Part shown: in pieces, positions 50,457-58,535 of the stretch
Position numbering within the stretch: position 1 is the first letter of the stretch
Layout: each line of letters opens with the position of its first letter
NCBI RefSeq assembly: GCF_010731815.2
Contig: NZ_AP022593.1
Location: 3,100,001 to 3,164,000, forward strand
Length of the DNA stretch: 64,000 nt
From: Mycolicibacterium arabiense
GTDB lineage: Bacteria; Actinomycetota; Actinomycetes; Mycobacteriales; Mycobacteriaceae
Direction of reading: 5' to 3'
Made by a program: the position numbers and the translations under genes
The notes under the pieces: generated by a model
The model's input: only the letters and a program-made list of their open reading frames with translations
Told to the model about the DNA's origin: nothing
Database searches by the model: none

Positions 50457-51569
50457 TCAGTCGTCGCGGGCCGGGCTCCTCAACACGCTGAGCGCCGGGT
50501 CGATGGCGGCGCGCGTCTGATTGCCACCGGCTGCGCGTGCCTCGAACATCGCGGTGACGGCGATGGTGAGCAGCTCCTCGACGGCGTCGTACGCGGGTGC
50601 GGCGGCCAACGGCACCAGCGGCGTACAGACCACGCCCACGCTGGCGGTCAGCGCGGGTGGGGAACTGGCGATCGCGCCGCGGACGCGTTCGGCGAGCGGG
50701 TTGGGGTCGGCATTGGTGAACAGGTCTGCGATCCAGAACTCGGCGTCGCCGGTGTGGGCGATGACGGCATCGCGACGCGCGGTCTCGCGCAGGCTGCGGG
50801 CGATCGCGACCCGGGCACTGTCCACCCCGGCGGGGCCCCGCACACTGGCCAGCAGCGAGTAGCCGTCGAGGTTGACCACCAGCACGACGAGGCGCCGGTC
50901 GTCGTCGCGACTCCGGGCGCCGATGAGACCGGCGACCTGCTCGTAGAAGCCGTCGCGGTTCAGCAGACCGGTGACCGGCTCGAGGTCGCCGTGCGCGGCA
51001 TCGTGGGCGATCAGCCGGACGCCCATGCGACTGGCGAACACCGCGAAGACGTTCACGAGCACGATCAGCAGCGCGGTCGCGACGGCCATCGACACGTCGA
51101 CCTCTGCCAGCCACACCGCGAGGTACACCGTGACGGCTGCCCCGACGGTCCACGTGAACGCCAGCAGCCGCAGGGAGTGGAACACCGCGACGAACGCGCC
51201 AAGCGCGGCATACGACGTCGCCCCCAGGATCCCGAGCGAATGGGACGGCACGATGACGCACGCGACCGCGATGCACACGGTGCCGACGACGACGCAGGCC
51301 TGCGATGCGCGCCGGCTGGGCCAGCCTGGCCTCAGCCACAGCATGGACATTGCGACGCAACAGCACACCACGACGACTTCGGCGACGACGCCGCCAACGC
51401 TCTTGGGCCCGAGCATCCCGATCGACAGGATGGGGCCGATCGATCCCAGACCGAGGATGCACGCGGCGACCGTCCGACAGGTGCGCTGCTGAAGGTCGCG
51501 GGCCGCAAGGAATGCCGTCAGCCAGTAGTAGTGGTCACCGTCGCGCCGCCATGCGCTCCGCGCCGTCAT
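50457..51569 (-). CDS. Membrane protein with degenerate GGDEF domain (copy A)
   Basis: A 370-residue protein: N-terminal DHYYWLTAFLAARDLQ, about six membrane helices (30-190), then a GGDEF-fold domain beginning LEPVTGLLNRDGFYEQV. The active-site signature is TGDAEF in place of GGDEF, and the upstream metal region reads VVNLDGYSLLASVRG without the usual Lys-x-x-Asn-Asp and Gly-His. Diguanylate cyclase activity is therefore unlikely; GTP or c-di-GMP sensing is possible. It is closely similar to the protein at 58536-59654, and the sensor also matches 51684-52808. Confidence 0.82.
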   Translation of the reverse strand: MTARSAWRRDGDHYYWLTAFLAARDLQQRTCRTVAACILGLGSIGPILSIGMLGPKSVGGVVAEVVVVCCCVAMSMLWLRPGWPSRRASQACVVVGTVCIAVACVIVPSHSLGILGATSYAALGAFVAVFHSLRLLAFTWTVGAAVTVYLAVWLAEVDVSMAVATALLIVLVNVFAVFASRMGVRLIAHDAAHGDLEPVTGLLNRDGFYEQVAGLIGARSRDDDRRLVVLVVNLDGYSLLASVRGPAGVDSARVAIARSLRETARRDAVIAHTGDAEFWIADLFTNADPNPLAERVRGAIASSPPALTASVGVVCTPLVPLAAAPAYDAVEELLTIAVTAMFEARAAGGNQTRAAIDPALSVLRSPARDD

Positions 51570-51683
51570 CCGTCACCGCCCCGGACGCGCGCAGACCCGG
51601 TCGAACCGCAACACACCACATCGACGGTACAAGGCGCTCAATTGCCCTCCCCGTCGAATGTCAGGTGCTCCAGACGTCCGCGC

Positions 51684-52808
51684 CTACAGCAGCTGATCGT
51701 CGAAGTGGTGATACCTGTTGCCGCCCGCGCGCTTTGCCGAGTACATCGCTTCGTCGGCTGCTGCGACGAGGCGATTCAGGCTCATCCGGAGCCGGGTGCC
51801 GTCACCGGGTAGCGATTCGATGTCCGCGCACGCGGTACCGACGCTGGCCGTAACCCCCTCGGGCAGGCCTGCGATCGCCTGGCACACCTGGCTCGCGATC
51901 GGCTGCGGGTCGGGCGTCTCGCTCACCACCGCGACGTTGAACTCCTCGCCGCCGGTCCGGGCGATTACCGCGGTCGCGTCGAGGAACGCCGCGCTCAGCG
52001 CGCTGCCGACGGCGACGAGGGCGTCGTCGCCCGCCTGATGGCCGCGGGTGTCGTTGATGCGCTTGAAGTCGTCGAGATCGACCATCGCGACCACCAGGTA
52101 GCGCCCCGAGACCGCCGAATCGGCCTTGAGCATCTTCAGGGTGTGCAGCTGGAACGAGCGCCGGTTGAGCAGCCCGGTCAGCGGGTCCTGGTCCGCCTGC
52201 TCGAGGTCGCCGCCGAGGGCGCGCATCAGCACGTGGATGGCCACCGGCATGGCGATGTTGATCTGTGCGACGAGGAACAGGTCGACGGCCGCGATCGCGA
52301 GGTGGCCCGACTCGGCAACCCGTACGGCGGCGATGACGGCGACCGTCGCGGCGACGGCGAAGTTGTACAGCACCAGAGCGGTGGAGTGGAAGAACGCGAT
52401 GAAGGCGCCGGTGGTGGCGAACGCGATGCAGCCGGTCAGTGCGCCCTGGGGGTTCGGGAACGACAGACATGCCAGCGCGACCGACGCGTTCGTCGCTACT
52501 GAGAACGTCAGCGACTGCCAGCGCGATGGCCAGCGCCATGCCCACAGCACTGCGCTTGCGACGCCCGTTGTCAGCGCCGTCCACATCATGGCCACGGGCA
52601 CGCCGCCTTGGGGGCCATCCGGACTGCGCAGCAACGCGAAGAGACACAGCGCGAAGGACATGGCGATGAACGCCATCATCAGCCGGACCGCGCCGGCCAT
52701 CCGGCGTGCAGCGAGGTAGTCGCTGATCCATTCGTAGTAGCTGGCGCGCATCGACCGCTTATTGGATGACGCGGCCGTCGTAATCCCCCCCGGGCTCGTG
52801 TTGCTCAC
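51684..52808 (-). CDS. Membrane diguanylate cyclase (intact GGEEF)
   Basis: A 374-residue protein with the shared sensor (SYYEWISDYLAARR, then about six membrane helices to residue 190) and a GGDEF domain with intact landmarks: QDPLTGLLNRRSFQ, VVAMVDLDDFKRINDTRGHQAGDDAL and ARTGGEEFNVAV. It should make c-di-GMP from two GTP. I see no RxxD inhibitory site in the usual place. GTG 52808 is the first start, but ATG 52751 (MRASYYEW) would also keep the sensor; neither has a clear ribosome site. Confidence 0.87.
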   Translation of the reverse strand: MSNTSPGGITTAASSNKRSMRASYYEWISDYLAARRMAGAVRLMMAFIAMSFALCLFALLRSPDGPQGGVPVAMMWTALTTGVASAVLWAWRWPSRWQSLTFSVATNASVALACLSFPNPQGALTGCIAFATTGAFIAFFHSTALVLYNFAVAATVAVIAAVRVAESGHLAIAAVDLFLVAQINIAMPVAIHVLMRALGGDLEQADQDPLTGLLNRRSFQLHTLKMLKADSAVSGRYLVVAMVDLDDFKRINDTRGHQAGDDALVAVGSALSAAFLDATAVIARTGGEEFNVAVVSETPDPQPIASQVCQAIAGLPEGVTASVGTACADIESLPGDGTRLRMSLNRLVAAADEAMYSAKRAGGNRYHHFDDQLL

Positions 52809-52892
52809 TGGATTCGCAGCCGCGCCGAGGGCGCCGGCAAATCGTCACCGAGCCTACAGCGGCCCGTCCGGCGGGCGTGGCGAAATCGACGG

Positions 52893-53723
52893 CTACCCGC
52901 GGTAGCGCTGCACCTTCGCGGCGTAGTCGTCGAGCAGTCGCAGCGACTCGTCGAGCGGCTTGGTGGGCAGGATGAGGGCCAGTTGATCGAAGCCGAGTTC
53001 CTCCGTCGCACGCCAGTAGTCGTGCTCGACCGGTGCGCCGAACATCGCGAGTGGGACGTCGTGCCCGGCGCCTTGGCGCATCTGGTCGATGCGGGCGGAC
53101 AGCCTCTCCACGGGCAGGGGATTGGAGATCCAGCCGGCGTCGTGGCGGACGACCCGCTTCACCGTCGCGTCGGAGTCGCCTCCGATGTAGATCGGTGGGT
53201 GCGGCCGACGGACGGGCTTGGGCCGCAGGTAGGACGGATCGAAGTCGACGAATCTGCCGTGGTACTCGGCTGGTTCGGTCGTCCACAGGGCCTTGATCGC
53301 CTCGATGCGCTCGTCGAGCAGTGCGCCGCGCGTCTTCGGGTCGGTCCCGTGGTTGCGCAGTTCCTCGAGGTTCCAGCCCGCGCCCACACCGAAGACGAAC
53401 CGCCCACCCGAGATGAGGTCGATGCTGGCGGCTTCCTTCGCCGTGGTGATCGGGTCGCGCTGGATCAGCAGGGCGATGCCGGTGAACAGCTCGATGGTGG
53501 AGGTCACCGCTGCCGCCGCGGCCAGCGTCACGAACGGGTCGAGCGTCCGGTAGTAGATCGACGGCAGCTCGCCGCCGCCGGGGTAGGCCGACTCCCGGCT
53601 CGCCGGGATGTGGGTGTGCTCGGCGATCACCAGCGATGCGAAGCCGCGCTCTTCGATGGCCCGAGCCAGTGATACCGGGTCGATGCCGTCGTCGGTGACG
53701 AATGTGGATATGCCGAAATTCAT
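52893..53723 (-). CDS. LLM-class F420-dependent oxidoreductase
   Basis: A 276-residue luciferase-like TIM-barrel protein of the mycobacterial F420 group: MNFGISTFVTDDGIDPVSLARAIEERGFASLVIAEHTHIP, then the FVTLAAAAAVTS and GRFVFGVGAGWNLEELRNHG regions and a C-terminal EELGFDQLALILP. Such enzymes reduce or oxidise substrates with F420 or FMN; the substrate is not deducible. AGGG lies upstream of ATG 53723. It is the upstream neighbour of the diguanylate cyclase on the same strand. Confidence 0.87.
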   Translation of the reverse strand: MNFGISTFVTDDGIDPVSLARAIEERGFASLVIAEHTHIPASRESAYPGGGELPSIYYRTLDPFVTLAAAAAVTSTIELFTGIALLIQRDPITTAKEAASIDLISGGRFVFGVGAGWNLEELRNHGTDPKTRGALLDERIEAIKALWTTEPAEYHGRFVDFDPSYLRPKPVRRPHPPIYIGGDSDATVKRVVRHDAGWISNPLPVERLSARIDQMRQGAGHDVPLAMFGAPVEHDYWRATEELGFDQLALILPTKPLDESLRLLDDYAAKVQRYRG

Positions 53724-53809
53724 CTGCGTCCCTGTCTGTCGTGGTCACGACGAGCAACACCCGAACGGCCGAAGCTAGTCCCGCCACGAGATCTCGGCCA
53801 CGACGCGGT

Positions 53810-54340
53810 CTAGCGCGGTATGCCTGCTGCCTCGAGCAGCGGAACTTGAGTGCTGGCCCACGGGCTGATGGTCCACCCCACGGTCGCCGCACTGCGAAGC
53901 TCGGTCCACGAGACCCAGCGGTACTCGGCGACCTCGTCGGGATCGGGCAGCACGTCGTCGTCGGTGATCGCGCAGTACACCGGACACACTTCGTTCTCCA
54001 CCGTGCCGCTCGAATCGACTGCGCGGTAACGGAAGTCAGGCAACACGCACTGCAGGTCCCGCATGGCGACACCGAGTTCCTGGCCGCCGCGGCGCAGCAC
54101 CGCTTCGGCCATGTCCTCACCCGGGGCCGGGTGACCGCAGAACGAATTCGTCCACACTCCCGGCCACGTGCGCTTGTCCAGTGCACGTCGGGTGACCAGC
54201 ACGTTGCCACGCGCGTCGAAGAGGTAGCATGAGAAGGCGAGATGCAGTGGAGTGTCCGTGCCGTGGACTCGATCCTTTGCCGTCCGGCCGATCACCGTCC
54301 CGTCGTCGGCGAGCAGCACTACTTCTTCGACGTCCGTCAT
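53810..54340 (-). CDS. idi: Isopentenyl-diphosphate delta-isomerase, type I
   Basis: A 176-residue Nudix-fold enzyme that interconverts isopentenyl and dimethylallyl diphosphate for isoprenoid synthesis. The catalytic Cys is C68 in WTNSFCGHP and the catalytic Glu lies in TVENEVCPVY (E115/E117). Metal histidines H26, H33 and H70 are present. The frame is open to 54391, but ATG 54340 (MTDVEEVVLL) matches family starts; GTG 54361 with AGGGGAG is an alternative. Rv1745c is the M. tuberculosis counterpart, in a different place. Confidence 0.9.
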   Translation of the reverse strand: MTDVEEVVLLADDGTVIGRTAKDRVHGTDTPLHLAFSCYLFDARGNVLVTRRALDKRTWPGVWTNSFCGHPAPGEDMAEAVLRRGGQELGVAMRDLQCVLPDFRYRAVDSSGTVENEVCPVYCAITDDDVLPDPDEVAEYRWVSWTELRSAATVGWTISPWASTQVPLLEAAGIPR

Positions 54341-54536
54341 CGACGACTGCCCCACCGGCACGCCACTCCCCTCTCGAAACCCAGTCACCACCGATCATCG
54401 TCGACGAGACGAGCACGGTCGCGGCTTGCCGGGAAATCGTAAGCATCACGTCATACGGACACTGGGTGACCCACGGGCCGAGGTTCAAACGTCGCGCCAT
54501 CGCCGAGGCACCGATACGACGTGGCGCCCGCGAGCT

Positions 54537-55281
54537 TCACGTCCACGCCCTGTCCGTCCAACGCCATGCCGACTCCTCCAAGAAGGTGGACAACGTGCGC
54601 GGCGCCCTACCCAGCATCTGCTGTACGTCGTCGGTCACCTGCTGGTTGAGACCCAGCTTGGTAAGGGTGTAGACCGCGCACATGAATCCCACGGTGTCCC
54701 AACCGACCTCACGCCGCCTCAGTCGGCGTGCGAAGCGAATCAGACTCGGATTGGCGTACCGGATTCGTCGTCCCAGGACGCGCGACAACTCGTCGGCGAC
54801 CTCGCTCATCGCGATGGGACGCGGACCCGTGAGGTGGTAGACGCGATCAGCGTGACCCGCGCGGGGATCGGTCATGACGCGTGCCGCCACCTCCGCGGCG
54901 TCGCGGGCGTCGATGAAGGTCGTCTTGCCCCGGCCCGCCGGGATGAACAGTTCGTCGTGGTCGACGATGTCGTCGCCGTGAGTGGATATGGCGCGGTGCA
55001 GGTTCTGCATGAAGAAGCTGCACCGCAGCAGGGTGCAGGACATCGAACTGTTCCGCAGTGCCGACTCGACGTGGTGATGCGGGATGAAGCGCGCCCGATC
55101 GGCTCCGAACACCGAGACGTAGACGACGTGGCGGCAACCCGCCCGCTGGGCTGCCTCGATGAACGGGATGATCGCGTCGCGGGCCGCGCGATTCCCGGGC
55201 AAGGGGAAGAGCAGGAACAGGACGTCGACACCGGAAAGCGCTGCCGGCCAGGTTGCCCGAGGGCCCCGTTATGACCAGCAA
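54537..55281 (-). pseudogene. NmrA-like NAD(P)H-binding protein, frameshifted with internal loss
   Basis: The C-terminal part (frame from 55202) is a normal NmrA-like domain: CRHVVYVSVFGADR, TLLRCSFFMQNL, FIDARDAAEVAARVM, and an ending helix. The N-terminal start lies in another frame: TTG 55281, after GGAG, begins LLVITGPSGNL, the GxxGxxG strand. At 55244-55249 it runs straight into AALSGVDVLFLLFPLPGNR, in the second frame. Roughly 50 residues between them are missing and the frame is shifted. The cofactor site is thus lost. A start at 55202 could give a fragment, but the dinucleotide site would be absent. Confidence 0.75.
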
Positions 55282-55381
55282 TCGATCTCCGTCGGTCGCA
55301 GGGACCTCGTTCGGCCGGGTTGACCACCTCCCATCCTACTGTGGCCGCACATCGCCGTAAGCAGTTGTCGCCAGGACGATC

Positions 55382-56050
55382 TCACTCGATCAGGTCTGCG
55401 GTCGCAGGGCCGAACAGGCACAATTCCCCGAGTATCGGGGTCGGATCCGCCGACCAGTCCATTGCCAAGATTTGGGAACGACTGCGCCGACCCGTTCGCC
55501 ATCTCAACGCCTCGAACCGTGTCGTGCTCAAACGCAATTCGGGCTCTGCGTCGGGCCCGCAGCGATAGTCGGCGTCTTCGACCGTGACGCACAGCGGTAG
55601 TGACGTGTCCAGCCGGGTCAGCACCTGATCCGAGGAGTAGCGCACGGCCTCCGAGCCACGTTCGCCGGGCCGCCCCAGCGCGCCGCGGATGTCGTGCTCG
55701 TGGCTGGTGACGTCACCGACGGGGGCGATCAGGCCGTCGACTTCCGCGCGACGACAGAGTTCGGCGCCGGCAGCCGCCCATCTGGCCAACAACTCGGCGC
55801 GATCGTGACCGGCGAACCGCCTGACGTGTTCCGCCGTCTGCTCGTCGGTGGGAGCGCCGGCCAGCGTTCCGGTCACCCAGTCCTCGGCGACGGCGACCAG
55901 GTGCGCCACGACGTCACCGACCGACCAGCCGGGACAGGCGGGGACGGGCGCGCCCCACGTCGCGTCGCCGTGGTCGTCGAGCAAGGCGACGATCCGCTGC
56001 CTGGTGTCCTGGTACAGGCCGGCGACGCGGCGGGGATCAGTGACAGACAC
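55382..56050 (-). CDS. Maleylpyruvate isomerase family mycothiol-dependent enzyme (MDMPI)
   Basis: A 222-residue DinB-fold protein of the mycothiol-dependent maleylpyruvate isomerase-like family. The N-terminal helical bundle has VPACPGWSVGDVVAHLVAVAEDWV and VTSHEHDIRGALGRPGER, where the conserved His and Glu bind metal. Members are S-transferases or isomerases, and the substrate here is unknown. GTG 56050 overlaps the DUF899 stop by 14 bp, so the two are coupled. Confidence 0.82.
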   Translation of the reverse strand: MSVTDPRRVAGLYQDTRQRIVALLDDHGDATWGAPVPACPGWSVGDVVAHLVAVAEDWVTGTLAGAPTDEQTAEHVRRFAGHDRAELLARWAAAGAELCRRAEVDGLIAPVGDVTSHEHDIRGALGRPGERGSEAVRYSSDQVLTRLDTSLPLCVTVEDADYRCGPDAEPELRLSTTRFEALRWRTGRRSRSQILAMDWSADPTPILGELCLFGPATADLIE

Positions 56051-56813
56051 GGCTGTCGCTCCCCTCGGTCCGACGCGGGGGACGCGGGTCGTGTGGATCG
56101 TCGGGATCGGGATCGCCGAACCACCTCGACGGCTCTCGCTGCCCGTATTCGTCGTGCCAGCACCACCATTCGTACGGTGCGGTCTGCGGATAACCGTCCG
56201 GTGAGTCCTCCCAGGTCTCCTGCCGCCCCAGCGCCGTCACGTCGAGGAAGGTCCAGGTACCGACGAATGCCTCGTCACCGCGATCGTTGATGAAGTAGGT
56301 GCGGTACACCTGGTCGCCGTCGTCTCCAGCGGTCCGAATGAACGCGTTGGTGCCGTGCCACTGGTCGCAACCGAAGTCGGCGTCGAAGTCGTCGGTGAGC
56401 GAATACCACGGGATGTCCCAACCCATCTTGGCCTTGATCCGCTCGATGTCCGCTTGATCGGCGCGAGAGACGTAGACGAGCGTCGTGTCACGGGCATTGA
56501 GGTGGGCGAGGTTGCCGACGTGGTCGGCCATCAGCGAGCAGCCCACGCAACCGTGCTCGGGCCAACCCTCCACGCCCGGTTCGACGAAGGCGCGATAGAC
56601 GATCAGCTGCCGTCGGCCGTCGAACAGGTCGACGAGACCGACTCTGCCGTCGGGGCCCTCGAAGGCGTACTCGGTGTCCACGGGTGTCCAGGGCATGCGT
56701 CGCCGCATGGCGGCCAGAGCGTCGCGGGCCCTGGTCATCTCCTTCTCCTTCACCAGCATCCGTTGGTGCGCGGCGTCCCACTCGGCGGCCGACACGATCT
56801 CGGGCGTCTGCAT
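56037..56813 (-). CDS. DUF899 family thioredoxin-like protein
   Basis: A 258-residue DUF899 protein; the family has a thioredoxin-like fold and no known reaction. The conserved region is LIVYRAFVEPGVEGWPEHGCVGCSLMADHVGNLAHLNARDTTLVYVSRA, with a CVGC pair as possible redox cysteines, then WYSLTDDFDADFGCDQWHGTNAF. The frame is open to 56915, but ATG 56813 has GAAGGGAG six bases upstream. It is divergent from the ArsR/AHSA1 operon with an operator between, so it is likely under the same repressor. Confidence 0.85.
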   Translation of the reverse strand: MQTPEIVSAAEWDAAHQRMLVKEKEMTRARDALAAMRRRMPWTPVDTEYAFEGPDGRVGLVDLFDGRRQLIVYRAFVEPGVEGWPEHGCVGCSLMADHVGNLAHLNARDTTLVYVSRADQADIERIKAKMGWDIPWYSLTDDFDADFGCDQWHGTNAFIRTAGDDGDQVYRTYFINDRGDEAFVGTWTFLDVTALGRQETWEDSPDGYPQTAPYEWWCWHDEYGQREPSRWFGDPDPDDPHDPRPPRRTEGSDSRVCH

Positions 56814-56876
56814 CGGTTGCTCCCTTCGTCTGTGCTGCAACGGTTCTCCGGCGGCGACCACCGGCCATTGAAATCG

Positions 56877-56894
56877 TTCAACGAATCCGTTGAA
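56877..56894. promoter_or_regulatory. ArsR-type operator copy 1
   Basis: TTCAAC-GAATCC-GTTGAA, a perfect inverted repeat with 6-bp arms, lies 63 bp before the DUF899 start and 44 bp before the ArsR start. Its arms match copy 2. Confidence 0.65.
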
Positions 56895-56925
56895 CTTCAC
56901 TGCCCAGCACACCACGGCCGCCCGC

Positions 56926-56931
56926 TATAGT
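56926..56931 (+). promoter_or_regulatory. -10 box of leaderless ArsR gene
   Basis: TATAGT lies seven bases before GTG 56939. Confidence 0.55.
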
Positions 56932-56947
56932 CAACAATGTGGTTGAA
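56930..56947. promoter_or_regulatory. ArsR-type operator copy 2, across the ArsR start
   Basis: GTCAAC-N6-GTTGAA repeats copy 1 with one base changed. It overlaps the -10 TATAGT (56926-56931) and the GTG start of the ArsR gene (56939), so it would switch off the leaderless mRNA. Confidence 0.6.
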
Positions 56948-57271
56948 GATCAGCTCTTGGATCGGGCGTACGCCGCGCTCGCCGATCCCACGCGGCGCCG
57001 ACTCCTGGAGACGCTGCGCGACGGCGACGCACGCATCACCGACCTCGCCGCGCCGCTTCCGATGACCTTCGCAGGCGTCTCGCGTCACGTCGGCGTGCTC
57101 GAGTCGGCCGGACTCGTCCAGCGCGAGGTCAGGGGCCGGGAGCATTGGCTGTCACTGCGACCGGAGGGCCTGACCATGGCGCAGCAGTGGATGAACGACC
57201 AGACGGAGTTCTGGTCGACGCGTGCGGACGCACTGTCCGAACGCCTGCGCCGCAAGCGAGAGAAGCGATGA
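56939..57271 (+). CDS. ArsR-family transcriptional regulator
   Basis: A 110-residue winged-helix regulator: LLDRAYAALADPTRRRLLETLRDGDARITDLAAPLPMTFAGVSRHVGVLESAGLVQREVRGREHWLSL. No cysteine metal site (as in SmtB/ArsR) is present, so this belongs to the non-metal branch often paired with AHSA1/SRPBCC genes. GTG 56939 follows the -10 by seven bases. It probably represses itself, the co-transcribed AHSA1 gene and the divergent DUF899 gene. Confidence 0.9.
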   Translation: MVEDQLLDRAYAALADPTRRRLLETLRDGDARITDLAAPLPMTFAGVSRHVGVLESAGLVQREVRGREHWLSLRPEGLTMAQQWMNDQTEFWSTRADALSERLRRKREKR

Positions 57272-57705
57272 CCGAGACGGCGACGGTGCGGGTCCGACGC
57301 ATCATGCCGGCGCCGCCGGACGTCGTCTTCGACGAGTGGCTGGACCCCGAGTCGCTGCGCGAGTGGATGTGCCCGCGGCCCGACCGCATCGTGGCGCTCA
57401 CCGTGGAGCCGCACGTCGGCGGCGTCGTGCGCTTCGACGTCGACGCCGTGGATCGGACGGTGCTGATCACCGGTCGGTTCCTCGAGATCGACCGGCCCCG
57501 CCTGCTGCGCTTCACCTGGAGCAACTCGAACTGGCCGGACCCGACGGCGACCAGCGTGGTCGAGGTGACCTTCGCTCCCGCGGACGACGATCAGACCCTC
57601 ATGTCGATCGAGCACACCCTGGTTCCGTCGACCGAATTCGACGACTTCCACAACGGGTGGACGCTCACGTTCGACCAGCTGGGAGCGTTCCTGCAGGGGC
57701 GGTGA
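57268..57705 (+). CDS. SRPBCC (AHSA1-like) domain protein
   Basis: A 145-residue helix-grip protein: RVRRIMPAPPDVVFDEWLDPESLREWM, ending in VEVTFAPADDDQTLMSIEHTLVPSTEFDDFHNGWTLTFDQLGAFL, the AHSA1/START-like pattern with a hydrophobic cavity. The upstream frame is open, but ATG 57268 overlaps the ArsR stop (ATGA). Such ArsR-AHSA1 pairs are widespread and their ligand is usually unknown. It may bind a hydrophobic compound handled by the divergent DUF899 protein. Confidence 0.87.
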   Translation: MTETATVRVRRIMPAPPDVVFDEWLDPESLREWMCPRPDRIVALTVEPHVGGVVRFDVDAVDRTVLITGRFLEIDRPRLLRFTWSNSNWPDPTATSVVEVTFAPADDDQTLMSIEHTLVPSTEFDDFHNGWTLTFDQLGAFLQGR

Positions 57706-57849
57706 CCACCGGTCGCGGCCACAGCCGGTCCCGGGGACGACGCCCGAGCCGCCGCCTTACTGTTACCTTATCTTCGCCTTAACTTTCTTAGACTTGGCGT
57801 ACGGTGATGGTCTGGCCGTAGGCATCGGCAGTGACGGAAGGAACCTCAC

Positions 57850-58509
57850 ATGCGACACGAACCTTCGCGAATCGTCCTGGTCACCGGAGCCTCGCGCGGC
57901 ATCGGCGCGGAGGTGGCGCGCCAGCTCGCGAACCCCGACACCCACGTTCTGGTCAACTACCGCGAACGCGACAAGCGCGCCAACGCGATCGTGGACGCCA
58001 TCCGCGCCGCCGGCGGACACGCTTCGACGCTGGCCGCGGACATCTCCGACGAGACCGACGCCGCCGCGATGATCGACGCGATCGCGGCCCGCTTCGGACG
58101 CCTCGACACCCTGATCCTCAACGCCTCTGGCGGTCTCGAGTTGGGCGCCGAGCCCGGCTACGCCATGCGGCTCAACCGCGACGCGCAGCGGCGCCTGGTG
58201 CAACTGGCCATGCCGTTGATGCCCGTCGGCGGCCGCATCGTCTACGTGACCAGCCACCAGGCACACTTCTTCCCGCACAAGGCCGTCCCGAAGGGCTACT
58301 CGGCAGTCGCCGCCAGCAAGCGCGCTGGCGAAACCGCCCTGTACGCAATGCGTTCGGAGTTCGAGCATGCGGGCATCCGCTTCACGGTCGTCTCCGGCGA
58401 CATGGTCGACGGCACCTTCATCCCCGCCGCGATTGTCGAGGCGGCGAACCGGCCCAACCCGTCCAGCATCGTCTACGTCGGCGGCGCCGACTACCTGATG
58501 ACGGCCTGA
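57850..58509 (+). CDS. Short-chain dehydrogenase/reductase (SDR)
   Basis: A 219-residue SDR. The cofactor motif TGASRGIG is at residues 11-18, the NASGG structural stretch near 90, and the catalytic Ser with a displaced Tyr-Lys (TSHQAHFFPHKAVPKGYSAVAASKRAGE). The sequence around the catalytic Tyr (GYSAVAASK) fits Y-x6-K rather than Y-x3-K, so the active site may be atypical. The strong ribosome site GGAAGGAA precedes ATG 57850. It lies in a 145-bp gap with an AT-rich promoter-like stretch (about 57760-57790). Confidence 0.82.
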   Translation: MRHEPSRIVLVTGASRGIGAEVARQLANPDTHVLVNYRERDKRANAIVDAIRAAGGHASTLAADISDETDAAAMIDAIAARFGRLDTLILNASGGLELGAEPGYAMRLNRDAQRRLVQLAMPLMPVGGRIVYVTSHQAHFFPHKAVPKGYSAVAASKRAGETALYAMRSEFEHAGIRFTVVSGDMVDGTFIPAAIVEAANRPNPSSIVYVGGADYLMTA

Positions 58510-58535
58510 CTCGTCGGTCGAAGTCGACTGACGGG

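Noticed and set aside
57760..57790. IdeR or other metal box in the AT-rich stretch before the SDR gene
   Set aside because: The best 19-mer matched the iron-box consensus at only 11 positions and has no clear symmetry.
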